Assembly: GCA_017882655.1 (NCBI GenBank)
Contig: JADGPB010000092.1
Span: forward strand, 1-8,004
Direction of reading: 5' to 3'
Length of the DNA stretch: 8,004 nt
DNA from: Propionibacteriales bacterium
GTDB taxonomy: Bacteria > Actinomycetota > Actinomycetes > Propionibacteriales > Propionibacteriaceae
Position numbers and translations under genes: made by a program. Below are positions 1 through 5,003 of this stretch, in pieces (position 1 is the stretch's first letter; the number at the start of each line of letters is the position of its first letter). The notes beneath the pieces are model-generated. The model ran no database searches. It saw only the letters and a program-made list of their open reading frames with translations, and was not told the origin of the DNA.

Positions 1-4
1 ATCG

Positions 5-18
5 GCCCGGGACCGGGC
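5..18. repeat. short GC-rich inverted repeat
   Basis: GCCCGG at 5-10 is the exact reverse complement of CCGGGC at 13-18, with only GA between, so in RNA about 5 bp would close a 4-nt loop. It lies just before the larger hairpin at 19-105. No T-tract follows directly, so it is not a convincing terminator. It may be the tail of a terminator for a gene left of the window, or chance in GC-rich DNA. Confidence 0.3.
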
Positions 19-105
19 ACAGATCCTCGTTTTGATACCTCATCGGCCACGAACCGGCGTCTAGCACGCGAGGAGCGCCGATGCGGTACGAAAATGAGGA
101 TCTGG
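19..105. repeat. long imperfect inverted repeat / stem-loop
   Basis: Arm 20-33 pairs with 91-104 over 14 positions, one of them a G-T (G-U in RNA). After a 2x2 mismatch, 36-39 pairs with 85-88. After one more mismatch, 41-47 (CATCGGC) pairs exactly with 77-83 (GCCGATG). A small inner hairpin, GCGT 57-60 with ACGC 66-69, sits in the loop. About 25 paired positions in 87 nt is far more than expected by chance. The right arm contains the ATG (94) of the following small ORF, and the loop holds a Shine-Dalgarno-like AGGAG (71-75), so a transcript through here would bury that start. It could be an untranslated regulatory structure, a small palindromic repeat element, or the edge of a rearrangement. 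The sequence shows the pairing; the role is unknown. Confidence 0.6.
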
Positions 106-303
106 AACCAGCCCCTCGTTGCCGAGGATCACATCAGCGGAAGCCAGACGGCACGCCGCGACCTCGCCGCCGCCATCCTCGACCAGCTCACCAGCTCGGA
201 CTTCATCGGCAAGGCGGTCGCCGTCGCCACCACCAACAAGACCGTCAGCATTCCGGCGACCATCTGGCGCGAGGGCATCAAGCCCAAGTTCGTCAAGGGG
301 TGA
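94..303 (+). pseudogene. 69-residue ORF resembling the C-terminal end of an atypical SDR/NmrA-like NAD(P)-binding protein; probable remnant
   Basis: Codon use from 94 is strongly GC at third positions, as in the real genes here, while the bases before it in the same open frame are not, so coding character begins near the ATG. The stretch RRDLAAAILDQLTSSDFIGK followed by AVAVA resembles, from memory of the family, the end of atypical short-chain dehydrogenases, where an (S)RxDLA helix is followed by a 'GK.V.VA' strand. The Rossmann GxxGxxG nucleotide-binding part (normally the first ~20 residues of a ~210-280 residue protein) is absent, so the ORF cannot be a working enzyme of that family. AGGAG at 71-75 is 18 nt from this ATG, which is too far; it is better placed for ATG 81, whose frame is not coding-like. 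A truncated gene is the favoured reading; a real small protein of unknown role is the alternative. Confidence 0.4.
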
Positions 304-370
304 CTCCGGAAGAGTCGGCACGAAGCCCCGGCGATCAGGGGGTCCTCGCACTGCCAGCCGTCGGGATCCC

Positions 371-376
371 TAGAGT
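371..376 (+). promoter_or_regulatory. candidate -10 element (TAGAGT) for a leaderless transcript of the PLP enzyme gene
   Basis: TAGAGT fits the actinobacterial TANNNT -10 pattern. It ends 6 nt before the GTG at 383, the spacing expected if transcription begins at or next to the start codon. No Shine-Dalgarno sequence precedes the GTG, and an in-frame TAG (371-373) rules out a longer protein. No good -35 hexamer is visible 16-18 nt upstream. Confidence 0.4.
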
Positions 377-382
377 GACGAA

Positions 383-2071
383 GTGAACACGTCGCGCTCA
401 GAAGCGATCCTCCAGCGGATCCGGGACTCGGTGGTCGGCGACGACCAGGTGCTGCCGGGACCGTACGGACCACGGCGGGTGACATACGCCGACTACACAG
501 CCTCCGGGCGAGGACTGAGCTTCCTGGAGGACTTCCTTCGACTCGAGGTGCTCCCCCGCTACGCCAACACCCACACCGAGGCGTCCGGCACCGGCCTCCA
601 GACGACACGGCTGCGCGAGGATGCCCGGCGGGTCATCAAGGAATCGGTGGGCGGCGACGACAGCACCGTCGTGATCTTCACCGGCTCCGGCTCGACGGGC
701 GCGATCGCCAAGATCATCGGGATCCTGGGGCTCCGGATCCCCTCGACGCTCGACGACCGGTACCACTTCTCGGCTCAGATCCCCGAGGCCCAGCGGCCGG
801 TCGTGTTCATCGGGCCGTACGAGCATCACTCCAACGAGCTGCCCTGGCGGGAGTCGATCGCCGACGTCGTCACCATCCCCGAGGACGCGGACGGGCAGAT
901 CGACCGAGAACAGCTCGCTGTCGAGCTCGAGCGGTACGCCGACAGGCCGCTCAAGATCGGGTCGTTCTCGGCGGCGTCGAACGTCACCGGCATCCTCTCC
1001 GACGTAGGTGCCATCGCCTCGCTCCTCCATGCCCATGGCGCCCTGAGCTTCTGGGACTTCGCCGCATGCGCCCCGTACGTACCGATCAGCATGCAGGCGG
1101 TCGCCGGCCAGCCGGACTCGTACCTCGATGCCATCTTCGTGAGCCCCCACAAGTTCATCGGCGGGCCGGGCACACCGGGTCTGCTCATCGTGCGACGCGA
1201 ACTCGTCGCCAACCGGGTGCCGGACGTCCCGGGGGGCGGAACAGTCCTGTACGTCAACCAGACTGAGCACCGCTACCTGACCGAGCCGAGCCATCGCGAG
1301 GAGGGCGGAACGCCCGCGATCATCGAGTCGATCAGGGCGGGGCTCGTCTTCCAGCTGAAGGATGCCGTCGGCGTCGACGTGATCAAGGCCCATGAGGACG
1401 TCCTGCTCGAGCGTGTACTGGGCGCTTGGCGGGAGGAGCCCGGCCTGCTGATCATGGGCAACCTCACCGCGCCACGACTGTCCATCGTGTCGTTCGTGAT
1501 CAGCACCCCGAGCGGCGACCACCTGCACCACAACTTCGTCGCGGCGCTGCTCAACGACCTGTTCGGGATCCAGACCAGGGGCGGCTGCTCGTGCGCGGGA
1601 CCGTACGGTCACCGCCTGCTCAAGATCGACCAGGAGACCTCGCATGCATTCGAGCGTCTGATCGCCGCAGGTTACGAAGGGATGCGCCCCGGATGGGTGC
1701 GGGTCAACTTCAACTACTTCATCGACCCGCTCGTGGGCGACTACATCATCGAGGCCGTACGGCTGATCGCCCGCGACGGCTGGAAGCTCCTCCCCGACTA
1801 CCGCTTCGACCCGCTGAGCGGCCTGTGGCATCACCGCCACGGGCGGACCGAGCCGGTGCTGCGGCTGGGCGACGTGCGGTACGAGGAGGACGGCACGATG
1901 ACCTACCCCCACCACACCACGACCGCGCCCTTGTCGGTACTGGAGGACTACCTCGCCGAGGCCCGGCAGATCCTCGCGGACGCGTCGCCGGCGGAGCTGC
2001 CCCGGGGCCAGATCACCCCTGAGGCGGACGCCCTGCGATGGTTCGCACTCCCGGCCGTCTGCCTGGACTGA
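383..2071 (+). CDS. class V aminotransferase-fold PLP enzyme, cysteine desulfurase-like, with C-terminal extension
   Basis: 562 residues. Fold-type I, class V (SufS/CsdA-like) landmarks occur in order: GSGSTGA 101-107 (PLP phosphate), EHHSN 147-151 with a His expected to stack on the cofactor, WDFAA 224-228 whose Asp225 should contact the pyridine nitrogen, SPHK 254-257 with Lys257 as the Schiff-base lysine, EGGTP 307-311, and RGGCSCAGPYGH 399-410. The last aligns with the SufS active-site loop (RTGHHCAQP), placing Cys404 as the candidate persulfide cysteine and Cys402 as an extra thiol. SufS-type enzymes are about 400 residues; the region from about 465 is an extra segment rich in Trp, His and Tyr that I do not recognise. 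It is likely cytosolic, with no signal peptide or membrane segment. GTG 383 is the first start after an in-frame stop. No Suf/Isc partner lies nearby, so cysteine desulfurase, selenocysteine lyase or another C-S/C-N lyase activity is only inferred; the family call is firm. Confidence 0.85.
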   Translation: MNTSRSEAILQRIRDSVVGDDQVLPGPYGPRRVTYADYTASGRGLSFLEDFLRLEVLPRYANTHTEASGTGLQTTRLREDARRVIKESVGGDDSTVVIFTGSGSTGAIAKIIGILGLRIPSTLDDRYHFSAQIPEAQRPVVFIGPYEHHSNELPWRESIADVVTIPEDADGQIDREQLAVELERYADRPLKIGSFSAASNVTGILSDVGAIASLLHAHGALSFWDFAACAPYVPISMQAVAGQPDSYLDAIFVSPHKFIGGPGTPGLLIVRRELVANRVPDVPGGGTVLYVNQTEHRYLTEPSHREEGGTPAIIESIRAGLVFQLKDAVGVDVIKAHEDVLLERVLGAWREEPGLLIMGNLTAPRLSIVSFVISTPSGDHLHHNFVAALLNDLFGIQTRGGCSCAGPYGHRLLKIDQETSHAFERLIAAGYEGMRPGWVRVNFNYFIDPLVGDYIIEAVRLIARDGWKLLPDYRFDPLSGLWHHRHGRTEPVLRLGDVRYEEDGTMTYPHHTTTAPLSVLEDYLAEARQILADASPAELPRGQITPEADALRWFALPAVCLD

Positions 2072-2087
2072 TGAGCGCGGACTTCTG

Positions 2088-2117
2088 TTGACACCTCGAT
2101 AGGGCCCCTGGAAAAGT
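2088..2117 (+). promoter_or_regulatory. candidate promoter of the LacI-family gene
   Basis: A perfect consensus -35, TTGACA, lies at 2088-2093. With 18-bp spacing the -10 would be AAAAGT at 2112-2117, which keeps the important A2, A4 and T6 positions but is otherwise weak. The predicted transcription start is about 2123-2125, at the left edge of the palindromic operator and some 27 nt before the GTG start. This implies the regulator is transcribed separately from the upstream PLP enzyme gene, although read-through over the 79-bp gap is possible. Confidence 0.55.
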
Positions 2118-2123
2118 GGCCTT

Positions 2124-2135
2124 CGAAACGTTTCG
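2124..2135. promoter_or_regulatory. palindromic LacI-family operator CGAAACGTTTCG
   Basis: This is a perfect 12-bp palindrome with a central CpG, the form bound by LacI/GalR proteins whose hinge helices intercalate at the central CG step. It sits immediately downstream of the candidate -10 and 15 bp before the regulator's start codon, an arrangement expected for autorepression. No other copy was seen by eye in the window. Confidence 0.75.
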
Positions 2136-2150
2136 CCAAAGGGGGATGGC

Positions 2151-3170
2151 GTGGTCGCCACGTACAAGGACATCCGGCGGCTCACGGGGCTGTCACTAGC
2201 CACGATCTCCAAGTACTACAACGGCGGCAACGTTCTTGGCCCCAACCGCGAGCTGATCGAGGAGGCTGCGGCCGGACTCGACTACCAGGTCAACAACGTC
2301 GCCCGCGGCCTGCGCAGCCGCCGCTCCATGACCATCGGGGTGGTCCTCGACCAGCTCAACTCCACGTTCAACACGACGATCGTCTCCCGCGTCGAGGAGC
2401 GGCTGCGGGAGGCGGGGTACGGGACGATCATCTGCGACGCGCGCCAGGACGCCCATTCACAGGCCGAGGTCGTGCGCTTCCTCATCGGGAAGATGGTGGA
2501 CGGGATCGTCGTCGTACCGGTCGGTGACGACACCTCGTTCCTGAAACCCGCCCGTCATCGGGACGTACCCGTCGTGGCCATCGATCGCCTGATGCCCGGC
2601 ACCGACTCTGTCGTCATCGACAACCGCGCCGCGATCGCGTCGGCGGTCCAGCTGCTCACCGACTCCGGCCACACCACGATCGGCCTGCTGGCAGGCCCCG
2701 ACACCACCTACACGATGCGTGAGCGCCGCGCCGGCTTCCGTGACGCCGTACGGGCTCGCACCGGGCTCCTCCCTCGCGTCGAGCTCCTCACACCGGAGGA
2801 GGTGAGCATCGAGGGAGGGTACGCCGGGTTGCGGCGCCTGATCCACCTCAGCGCCCCGCCCACGGCTGTCGTCTGCGCGAACTACGGATTGACTCTGGGC
2901 GCATCGATCGCCCAGAACGAGCTCGGCTCGGACCTGCGACCCGCCCTCGTCGGCTTCGACAACCTGGAGCTCGCCCGGCTCATCAGACCGCGCCCGACAC
3001 TCGTCACGCAACCCATCGACAAGCTCGCCCTCGAGGCCGCCGAGCTACTGCTGCAGCGGCTGAACGGCGAGGGCCCGGACGAGCCGGTGACGATCATCCT
3101 GGACACGACGCTCATGGTGGGCCACGAGAGCACGTACCAGCTCAAACCCCGCGTACGCATGCAGCGCTGA
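2151..3170 (+). CDS. LacI/GalR-family transcriptional regulator
   Basis: 339 residues, the normal length for the family. An N-terminal helix-turn-helix (about 4-25, TYKDIRRLTGLSLATISKYY) is followed by the hinge helix with ARGL at 51-54, whose Leu should intercalate in the operator's minor groove. From about 60 onward is a periplasmic-binding-protein-like effector and dimerisation domain with the usual landmarks: TIGVVL 61-66, VVAIDR 141-146, SVVIDNRAA 153-161, GHTTIGLLAGP 173-183, VGFDN 267-271 and TLVTQPIDKLALEAAELL 283-300. It should act as a cytosolic homodimer that releases its operator on binding a small ligand, probably a sugar or related metabolite; the ligand cannot be read here. GTG 2151 is preceded by GGGGG at 2141-2145 with 5-nt spacing, and the HTH begins at once, supporting this start. 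The palindrome at 2124-2135 indicates autoregulation. Unusually, Lys21 stands where most members have Arg (SR to SK) after the recognition helix. Confidence 0.93.
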   Translation: MVATYKDIRRLTGLSLATISKYYNGGNVLGPNRELIEEAAAGLDYQVNNVARGLRSRRSMTIGVVLDQLNSTFNTTIVSRVEERLREAGYGTIICDARQDAHSQAEVVRFLIGKMVDGIVVVPVGDDTSFLKPARHRDVPVVAIDRLMPGTDSVVIDNRAAIASAVQLLTDSGHTTIGLLAGPDTTYTMRERRAGFRDAVRARTGLLPRVELLTPEEVSIEGGYAGLRRLIHLSAPPTAVVCANYGLTLGASIAQNELGSDLRPALVGFDNLELARLIRPRPTLVTQPIDKLALEAAELLLQRLNGEGPDEPVTIILDTTLMVGHESTYQLKPRVRMQR

Positions 3171-3189
3171 CGCCGCGACGACCTCGCGA

Positions 3190-4158
3190 TCACCCGAAGT
3201 ACGCCGGCGGGCGCGACACGTACGGGGATTCGAGCGCCGTGAGCTCGTCGTCGGTGAGCTGGATGTCCAGCGCGGCGACGGCGTCGATGAGGTGGTGAGG
3301 CTTGGTCGCTCCGACGATCGGGGCTGTCACGACCGGGTTCGTCAGTACCCACGCCAGCGCGATCCGCGCCATCGGCACACCGCGCTCCCGCGCCACCTTC
3401 TCCACCGCACCGACGACGGCCGCGTCGGCCTCGACATAGTGCCGCATCATCTGGTCGGAGGAGTTGCGGGTGGTCTCGGTCCCCCAGGTACGGGTCAGCC
3501 GGCCGCGGCCCAGCGGACTCCAGGTGAGGACGCCCACACCCTGATCGGCGCACAGCCCGTACATCTCGCGCTCCTCCTCGCGCTGGATGAGGTTGTACTG
3601 GTCCTGCATCGAGATGAACTCGGTCCAGCCGTTGAGGCGTGCCGTGTACTGCATCTTCGAGAACTGCCACGCCCACATCGACGACGCGCCGACGTAGCGG
3701 GCCTTGCCCGACCGTACGACGTCGTGCAGCGCTTCCATCGTCTCCTCGATCGGAACGCTCGGGTCGAAGCGGTGGATCTGGTAGAGGTCGACGTAGTCGG
3801 TGCCCAGACGCGTCAGCGACGCGTCGATGTTCTCGAGGATCGCCTTGCGCGACAGGCCCGAGCCGCCGGGGCCGTCGTGCATGTGGCCGTGAACCTTGGT
3901 GGCCAGGACGATGTCCTCACGGCGCGAGTACCGCCTCATCGCGCGGCCCGTGAACTCCTCCGAGCTGCCGCCCGAGTACACGTTGGCCGTGTCCCAGAAC
4001 GTGATTCCCAGCTCGACCGCCTGCTTGAAGAAGTCCTGCGACTCCTCCTCGGTGAGCACCCACGGGTGTCCTCCCCTGCTGGCATCGCCGTAGCTCATGC
4101 ACCCCAGCGCGAGCCGGGAGACGCGAAGACCTGACTGCCCGAGACGTACCTGTTCCAT
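3190..4158 (-). CDS. aldo/keto reductase (YajO/Tas-like group)
   Basis: 322 residues counting from ATG 4158, typical for this (alpha/beta)8-barrel NADPH-dependent oxidoreductase family. The catalytic tetrad is intact: Asp56 and Tyr61 in FWDTANVYSGG, Lys88 in LATKVHG and His129 in YQIHRFD. Cofactor-binding elements are WSPLGRGR 213-220 and IVGATKP 281-287. GLSRKAILENIDASLTRLGT (101-120) and the EEERE segment near 194-198 resemble the YajO-like group. The substrate is likely a carbonyl compound or sugar derivative, not determinable here. GTG 4167 in frame would add three residues, but homologues usually begin 'MEQ.RLG.SGL.VS', so ATG 4158 is preferred. No Shine-Dalgarno is visible; TAGTGT at 4171-4166 (minus strand) is 7 nt from the ATG, suggesting a leaderless message. 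Its 3' end faces the LacI gene across 19 bp with no obvious terminator. The HNH gene lies just upstream on the same strand. Confidence 0.93.
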   Translation of the reverse strand: MEQVRLGQSGLRVSRLALGCMSYGDASRGGHPWVLTEEESQDFFKQAVELGITFWDTANVYSGGSSEEFTGRAMRRYSRREDIVLATKVHGHMHDGPGGSGLSRKAILENIDASLTRLGTDYVDLYQIHRFDPSVPIEETMEALHDVVRSGKARYVGASSMWAWQFSKMQYTARLNGWTEFISMQDQYNLIQREEEREMYGLCADQGVGVLTWSPLGRGRLTRTWGTETTRNSSDQMMRHYVEADAAVVGAVEKVARERGVPMARIALAWVLTNPVVTAPIVGATKPHHLIDAVAALDIQLTDDELTALESPYVSRPPAYFG

Positions 4159-4184
4159 GCCCGCCACACTACGAGGTACGTCTC
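4141..4184. repeat. perfect 10-bp inverted repeat spanning the reductase start
   Basis: GAGACGTACC at 4141-4150 is the exact reverse complement of GGTACGTCTC at 4175-4184, with a 24-bp spacer. The spacer contains the reductase start codon (4158) and its candidate -10 (4171-4166); the right arm overlaps the HNH stop codon (4183-4185). As DNA it could be an operator pair about three helical turns apart. As minus-strand RNA it would form a hairpin with the AUG in the loop or end the HNH transcript, though no U-tract follows. Confidence 0.55.
4166..4171 (-). promoter_or_regulatory. candidate -10 element (TAGTGT) for the aldo/keto reductase
   Basis: On the minus strand TAGTGT fits TANNNT and ends 7 nt before ATG 4158, the geometry of a leaderless transcript. 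No Shine-Dalgarno is seen before that ATG and no clear -35 is found. If correct, the reductase can be transcribed independently of the HNH gene. Confidence 0.35.
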
Positions 4185-4629
4185 AGGCGGCGTTGAGGAG
4201 GTCGATGACGCGGGGGACGTACGGGGTGCAGTGGAGCCGCTTCATGCCCGCGCCGTGCGGGGTGCGGTTCGCCTTGCGTCCGTTGCAGGTCTTGCACGCC
4301 GCGACGCAGTTGAGCCACGAGTTCGCACCGCCCTGTGACTTGGGCCGCAGGTGGTCGACGGTGGTCGCGTAGCCGCCGCAGAACGCACACGTGCGGCGGT
4401 CGCGGGCGAGAACACCTGGCTTCGAGAAGCCCGCCGGCTTGTACAGCCAGGTCGTGGCCACGAACCGTACGAGCCGGATCACCCGTGGTCGGGGGTACGG
4501 GCCGAAGGTCAACAGACCATCCTGCTCCTCGACGATGGCGACACCGCGGACCAGCATGCCGATGGCATGGCGGAAGGCGACGCCACCGAGTGGCTCGTAC
4601 GACGCGTTGAGCAGCACGACCTGCGCCAT
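4183..4629 (-). CDS. HNH endonuclease family protein
   Basis: 148 residues. The C-terminal half carries a zinc-type HNH fold: CAFC (Cys81, Cys84), VDH with Asp92 and His93 as the metal/catalytic pair, Asn107 in the middle of the motif, and CKTCN with Cys112, Cys115 and Asn116. The order CxxC-DH-N-CxxCN is complete, so nuclease activity is plausible. The N-terminal segment MAQVVLLNASYEPLGGVAF is characteristic of a widespread actinobacterial and cyanobacterial group of small HNH proteins ('LLNA(S/T)YEPL') whose biological role I do not know. An upstream in-frame ATG at 4710 would add 27 residues, but AAAGGAG (minus strand, 4644-4638) stands 8 nt before ATG 4629 and the conserved N-terminus begins there, so this start is chosen. 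No restriction-modification, toxin or phage genes lie beside it. Its stop is 24 bp from the reductase ATG, so co-transcription is possible. Confidence 0.9.
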   Translation of the reverse strand: MAQVVLLNASYEPLGGVAFRHAIGMLVRGVAIVEEQDGLLTFGPYPRPRVIRLVRFVATTWLYKPAGFSKPGVLARDRRTCAFCGGYATTVDHLRPKSQGGANSWLNCVAACKTCNGRKANRTPHGAGMKRLHCTPYVPRVIDLLNAA

Positions 4630-4637
4630 CGCGGTTA

Positions 4638-4644
4638 CTCCTTT
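4638..4644 (-). promoter_or_regulatory. Shine-Dalgarno AAAGGAG of the HNH gene
   Basis: On the minus strand AAAGGAG precedes ATG 4629 by 8 nt. It decides between this start and the in-frame ATG at 4710, and matches the conserved N-terminus of the family. Confidence 0.8.
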
Positions 4645-4713
4645 CCGCTGGCTGCGGAACTGGGCGGTCCTGGGCAGAGTCTGACGGCTGATCGATCTCA
4701 GCGCCAGCACCCC

Positions 4714-4725
4714 GGCCGTACGGCC
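4714..4725. repeat. perfect 12-bp palindrome GGCCGTACGGCC
   Basis: This self-complementary dodecamer lies 85 bp upstream of the HNH start, within the predicted HNH leader. It may be a regulator-binding site or a small RNA hairpin. CGTACG cores are common throughout this window, which lowers its specific significance. Confidence 0.4.
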
Positions 4726-4731
4726 ACATAT

Positions 4732-4772
4732 CGAGAACGTGGCGTGCGGGATTATCGCCCTTCACGTTCTCG
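4732..4772. repeat. perfect 10-bp inverted repeat upstream of the HNH gene
   Basis: CGAGAACGTG at 4732-4741 is the exact reverse complement of CACGTTCTCG at 4763-4772, with a 21-bp spacer. Arm centres are 31 bp apart, close to three helical turns. The spacer includes ATTATC (4751-4756), which is GATAAT on the minus strand, so the arms flank a possible HNH promoter. No T-tract follows on either strand, so a terminator is unlikely; a two-site operator is the favoured inference. Confidence 0.5.
4751..4756 (-). promoter_or_regulatory. candidate -10 element (GATAAT) for the HNH gene
   Basis: On the minus strand this hexamer matches TATAAT at five of six positions. It would start an HNH transcript with a leader of roughly 115 nt. 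No good -35 is found 16-18 bp upstream. It lies between the arms of the inverted repeat at 4732-4772. Confidence 0.35.
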
Positions 4773-4943
4773 GTGACCCTCGACGCAGCCGCCTCCGCAG
4801 AGTGCGGCCCCGTACGAGGGTAGAGACCGTCATACCGGGTCCGCTACACCTTTTCGAACTCTGTCAGTGCCCCCTTCTATGGTGGCAACCGGATCAAGGA
4901 GGCATCGAACGACAACACCAAGAAACCTGTTGGCGGCCGGGTC

Positions 4944-4949
4944 TAGGCT
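4944..4949 (+). promoter_or_regulatory. candidate -10 element (TAGGCT) for the ABC exporter operon
   Basis: TAGGCT is a common actinobacterial -10 form (TANNNT). Transcription would begin near 4956, giving a leader of about 48 nt to ATG 5004. No recognisable -35 stands upstream. TATGGT at 4878-4883 is a second, weaker possibility. Confidence 0.35.
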
Positions 4950-4990
4950 GCCGAGAGGCGCCTGGCGAGGGCACTATCCCCCAACACCGC

Positions 4991-4996
4991 GAAGGA
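4991..4996 (+). promoter_or_regulatory. Shine-Dalgarno GAAGGA of the first ABC gene
   Basis: GAAGGA is 7 nt before ATG 5004 and supports that start over the in-frame ATG at 5019. Confidence 0.7.
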
Positions 4997-5003
4997 CTGA
5001 GTC

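Larger units (their letters stand above)
4630..5003. other. divergent intergenic region between the HNH and ABC exporter genes
   Basis: These 374 bases carry no convincing gene; open frames crossing them are rich in Arg, Pro and His in the manner of out-of-frame GC-rich DNA. From left to right the region holds the HNH Shine-Dalgarno, a perfect 12-bp palindrome, a 10-bp inverted repeat around a GATAAT hexamer, an unused AAGGAGG at 4896-4902, a TAGGCT -10-like hexamer, and the Shine-Dalgarno of the first ABC gene. It should contain both divergent promoters. Confidence 0.7.

Noticed and set aside
302..316. GACTC/GAGTC hairpin just after the small ORF as a terminator
   Set aside because: Only a 5-bp stem, with no T-tract after it.
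81..386. 101-codon frame starting at ATG 81 with well-spaced AGGAG upstream
   Set aside because: Its product is Arg/His/Pro/Gln-rich out-of-frame sequence. Third-position GC bias belongs to the 94-303 frame. The good ribosome site before the wrong ATG is noted as part of the hairpin oddity.
398..2212. 604-codon open frame on the minus strand opposite the PLP enzyme gene
   Set aside because: It is the antisense shadow of a strongly GC3-biased gene. The product is rich in Val, Asp, Gly and Arg with no recognisable motif, while the plus strand encodes a clear PLP enzyme.
4183..4629. HNH protein as part of a defence or homing system
   Set aside because: No methylase, toxin/antitoxin, recombinase or intron context is visible; the neighbours are a reductase and an exporter, and this small HNH group is widespread in ordinary actinobacterial chromosomes.
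4732..4772. LexA/SOS box or intrinsic terminator
   Set aside because: The arms do not match the actinobacterial TCGAAC-N4-GTTCGA pattern and their spacing is too wide; no T-tract follows on either strand.
4351..4776. 141-codon plus-strand frame opposite the HNH gene
   Set aside because: It overlaps the HNH motif region in antisense, has no ribosome site and an Arg/Gly/Thr-rich composition; the HNH gene explains the DNA.
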